From: Candidatus Competibacteraceae bacterium
GTDB taxonomy: Bacteria; Pseudomonadota; Gammaproteobacteria; Competibacterales; Competibacteraceae
Length of the DNA stretch: 6,602 nt
Direction: 5' to 3'
Assembly (NCBI GenBank): GCA_012032855.1
Contig: JAAUQA010000189.1
Coordinates: forward strand, 1 to 6,602
Below, in pieces: positions 5,474 through 6,602 of this stretch. The notes beneath the pieces are model-generated. The model was not told the origin of the DNA, did no database searches, and was given only the letters and a program-made list of their open reading frames with translations. The position numbers and the translations under genes were made by a program. Positions within the stretch are counted from its first letter, which is position 1. Every line of letters starts with the position of its first letter.

Positions 5474-6096
5474 AAATAAGGCGCCTTGGCTATTCCGTGG
5501 TGCAAGCTAAATAACAACATAAGGTTAAGAAGCAACGGCCACATGTCGGGGGCTGCCAAAGCAATCCCTAACAATGCCGTCAGCAACCCCATCTGGCTGA
5601 TGCTTGAATAGGCTACCACCGTCTTCGGCCTTTCCTGCAAGGCACCGACTAACGCGCCGTAAAAAGCCGATAACATACCTACCGCGATGCATATCTCTCC
5701 AACTGCGGGTAGGGCAACTTGTCCTAACGGTAAAAAGCGCAACCAACCGAGCAAACCGGCTTTGATCACGATGCCCCCCAATGCTGCACTGGCCGGCGCA
5801 GGGGCGCAACGGTAACTGGCAGGCAACCAGATATGTAACGGAACGCTGCCCATTTTGACCGCAAAGCTAGCCAGTACCAAGCCCACGACAAGGTCGCGCT
5901 GCGGCATTTCTGCGATGCGGGCAGCCAAGTCAGTCAGTGCGATATTGAACTCACCGGATGCATCAGCGATCAACCACAGTGCGCTCAGCAACAGTACTTC
6001 ACCAACGATGGCCAGAGTCATATAAATACGCCCTGCCCGACGTGCCTCGGAACTACCTTCGTGTACGATTAAGCCATAGGTGGCGAACGCCATCAA
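5464..6096 (-). CDS. Proton-conducting antiporter-like subunit (NuoL/Mrp type), N-terminal fragment, 5' end cut off
   Basis: Central part of a Proton_antipo_M family protein (NuoL/HyfB/MrpA-MrpD relatives). Family homology runs from LMAFATYGLIVHEG (from about nt 6096 downward), through RRAGRIYMT and a hydrophobic helix, to SFAVKMGSVPLHIWLP, then APAPASAALGGIVIKAGLLGWLRF, RPKTVVAYSSISQMGLLT and HHGIAKA. The lysines in VKMG, IKAG, RPKT and IAKA occupy positions used by the family's proton channel. The frame remains open upstream to 6171, but residues encoded above about 6096 (MIVRGPPPSV...) do not resemble the family, so the true N-terminus has been replaced. The frame ends as APYFWE-stop at 5464. 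Restoring one base near 5480-5485 gives KAALFLGVDVAG and joins the next fragment, for about 435 residues of continuous antiporter. Confidence 0.85.
   Translation of the reverse strand: MMAFATYGLIVHEGSSEARRAGRIYMTLAIVGEVLLLSALWLIADASGEFNIALTDLAARIAEMPQRDLVVGLVLASFAVKMGSVPLHIWLPASYRCAPAPASAALGGIVIKAGLLGWLRFLPLGQVALPAVGEICIAVGMLSAFYGALVGALQERPKTVVAYSSISQMGLLTALLGIALAAPDMWPLLLNLMLLFSLHHGIAKAPYFWE
5480..5485 (-). other. Probable one-base deletion breaking the antiporter frame
   Basis: At GGCGCC the upstream frame ends in AKAPYFWE-stop, while the family-expected AKAALFLG needs one more base (for example GGCGGCC). The two frames overlap here by 10 nt, and homology passes smoothly from one to the other. 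Confidence 0.75.
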
Positions 6097-6100
6097 CGAG
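6090..6100. other. Probable chimeric junction (assembly, amplification or recombination breakpoint)
   Basis: Antiporter homology on the - strand ends abruptly at LMAFATYG (about 6096). Beyond it the best-looking frame is on the + strand, with higher GC (37 of 60 bases in 6121-6180) and a protein style unlike the rest of the window. The + frame reads back to a stop at 6077-6079, inside antiporter codons, so it has no start of its own. No inverted repeat, target duplication or integrase site is seen at the join. Confidence 0.65.
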
Positions 6101-6330
6101 TACGGAGTGATCGTCGGCGGCAGCGCGTTCGACGTCGTCATCACCGATGGCGGTGGGCCGCGAACGATCAACTACATCCAGATGGAATCGCCGATCACCG
6201 ACGACCTGGATGCCTCGGCCCGCACCTTCACCTACTCGGGCGCGAACGACGACATCACGATTGCGGACGATGCGACCGTCGGCAATGGCGTCAGCACGAT
6301 CAGCAGCGTGCTGGTCGGCGGCGTGCTCTG
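6095..6330 (+). CDS. Fragment of an acidic, Thr/Asp-rich surface-type protein (possibly planctomycete-like)
   Basis: A partial + strand reading frame without a real start. The first in-frame start codon (GTG 6080) lies within the antiporter gene on the other strand. Residues such as AFDVVITDGGGPRTINYIQ, SPITDDLDASARTFTYSG and NDDITIADDATVGNGVSTI resemble the Gly/Asp/Thr-rich beta repeats of giant secreted proteins of Planctomycetes (patterns like INYTxIEPItDxLxAtxRtFtysGxxDxITlxD). That is recollection of style, not a search result. High GC and codon preference (frequent GGC, GAC, ATC) differ from the left side. I read it as a piece of a larger gene that does not belong with its left neighbour. 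The boundary with the following segment, near 6315-6335, is uncertain. Confidence 0.5.
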
Positions 6331-6602
6331 CCTGACGTTCATCCTCACCGGCCTGCCGGGAGGGCTCGACCAGGTGCTCGCCGTCGGCCAGGCGGAACAC
6401 GATCTTTCGTCACGGCTTGGGGACGCTGACGAGCGCCACCAGCAACTTGCGGATCGCGAACAACGAGTTACGACGACCGAGCTGGAATTGGCTCAGCGGT
6501 CGGAAACCATCAGTGCCCAAGAGAGCGAGCTCGCCGAGCAGACCCGACTCCTGGGAACAGCGACAGTCAGAACTTGAAGAGCAGCAATCGCAGCTCGTCG
6601 AG
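6331..6602 (+). CDS. Coiled-coil protein fragment with apparent frameshift, runs off the right edge
   Basis: In the same frame as the surface-type segment, the sequence passes a hydrophobic stretch (VGGVLCLTFILTGLPGG, about 6314-6364) into a Glu/Gln/Arg-rich heptad-like region: DADERHQQLADREQRV, TTTELELAQRSETI and QESELAEQ. This is a coiled coil. The frame ends at TGA 6575-6577 after a non-coiled tail (LLGTATVRT). The adjacent frame from 6549 to the window end continues the coil as SWEQRQSELEEQQSQLVE, so one surplus base, probably in the CCC at 6543-6545, has shifted the frame. The gene continues beyond the window. Function is unknown. The abrupt change from beta-repeat to coil style leaves open that this is a separate DNA piece. 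Confidence 0.5.
6543..6548 (+). other. Probable one-base insertion in the coiled-coil frame
   Basis: Upstream of this point the coil is in one frame (ESELAEQT); downstream it continues one base over (DSWEQRQSELEEQ) and stays open to the window end. Removing one C from the CCC run at 6543-6545 joins them as EQTDSWEQRQSELE. Confidence 0.65.

Noticed and set aside
6053..6400. 115-codon - strand reading frame rich in Arg/Asp/Ala
   Set aside because: Typical shadow of high-GC coding DNA; it crosses the junction and matches no known pattern.
1..6602. New defence system, mobile element or CRISPR array
   Set aside because: No transposase, integrase, toxin, nuclease-helicase pair, regularly spaced repeat or terminal inverted repeat is visible; the right-end anomaly is better explained as a chimera.

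Overview
The window looks like a draft or metagenomic contig from a gammaproteobacterium. It carries a foreign-looking, higher-GC segment at its right end and several single-base frameshifts. The taxonomic guess rests on the YcfH-type TatD nuclease, the CoA-pyrophosphatase NUDIX protein, the H-NS-type nucleoid protein and moderate GC. It is an inference from protein style, not a database result.

Left block (1-3105, + strand): a tight four-gene run. It holds the 3' part of a TatD-family metallohydrolase, a NUDIX CoA diphosphatase starting inside the TatD stop (GTGA overlap), an ABC-2 type ATPase 21 nt later, and its membrane permease starting inside the ATPase stop (TTGA overlap). The ATPase is split by an apparent one-base insertion near 1760, after all its ATP-site motifs. 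A small hairpin with a nine-T run ends the run.

Middle block (3090-4735): a solitary KaiB-family gene on the - strand, convergent with the permease. An AT-rich intergenic region follows, then two + strand genes with good ribosome binding sites: a small H-NS family protein, and a Lys/Ala/Thr-rich histone H1-like tail joined to a compact beta-rich domain. A strong 11-bp stem terminator closes the block. No KaiC, KaiA or clock kinase is visible, so the role of KaiB is open.

Right block (4793-6096, - strand): a proton-conducting membrane subunit related to NuoL/MrpA/MrpD ('complex I subunit 5' type). It is split into two frames by an apparent one-base deletion near 5480-5485, and its 5' end is cut off at about 6096. 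From there to the window end the sequence is about 60% GC and reads in the opposite direction. It encodes an acidic Thr/Asp-rich surface-protein-like segment followed by a coiled-coil segment, the latter with a third apparent frameshift near 6543-6548. The abrupt loss of antiporter homology, the strand switch and the change in composition suggest an assembly or amplification chimera, possibly with planctomycete-like DNA.

I see no tRNA, rRNA, CRISPR array, insertion sequence or defence island. The most interesting biology is the solitary KaiB beside two nucleoid-type proteins, and the H1-like tail fused to a beta domain. The most important caution is the chimeric right end.
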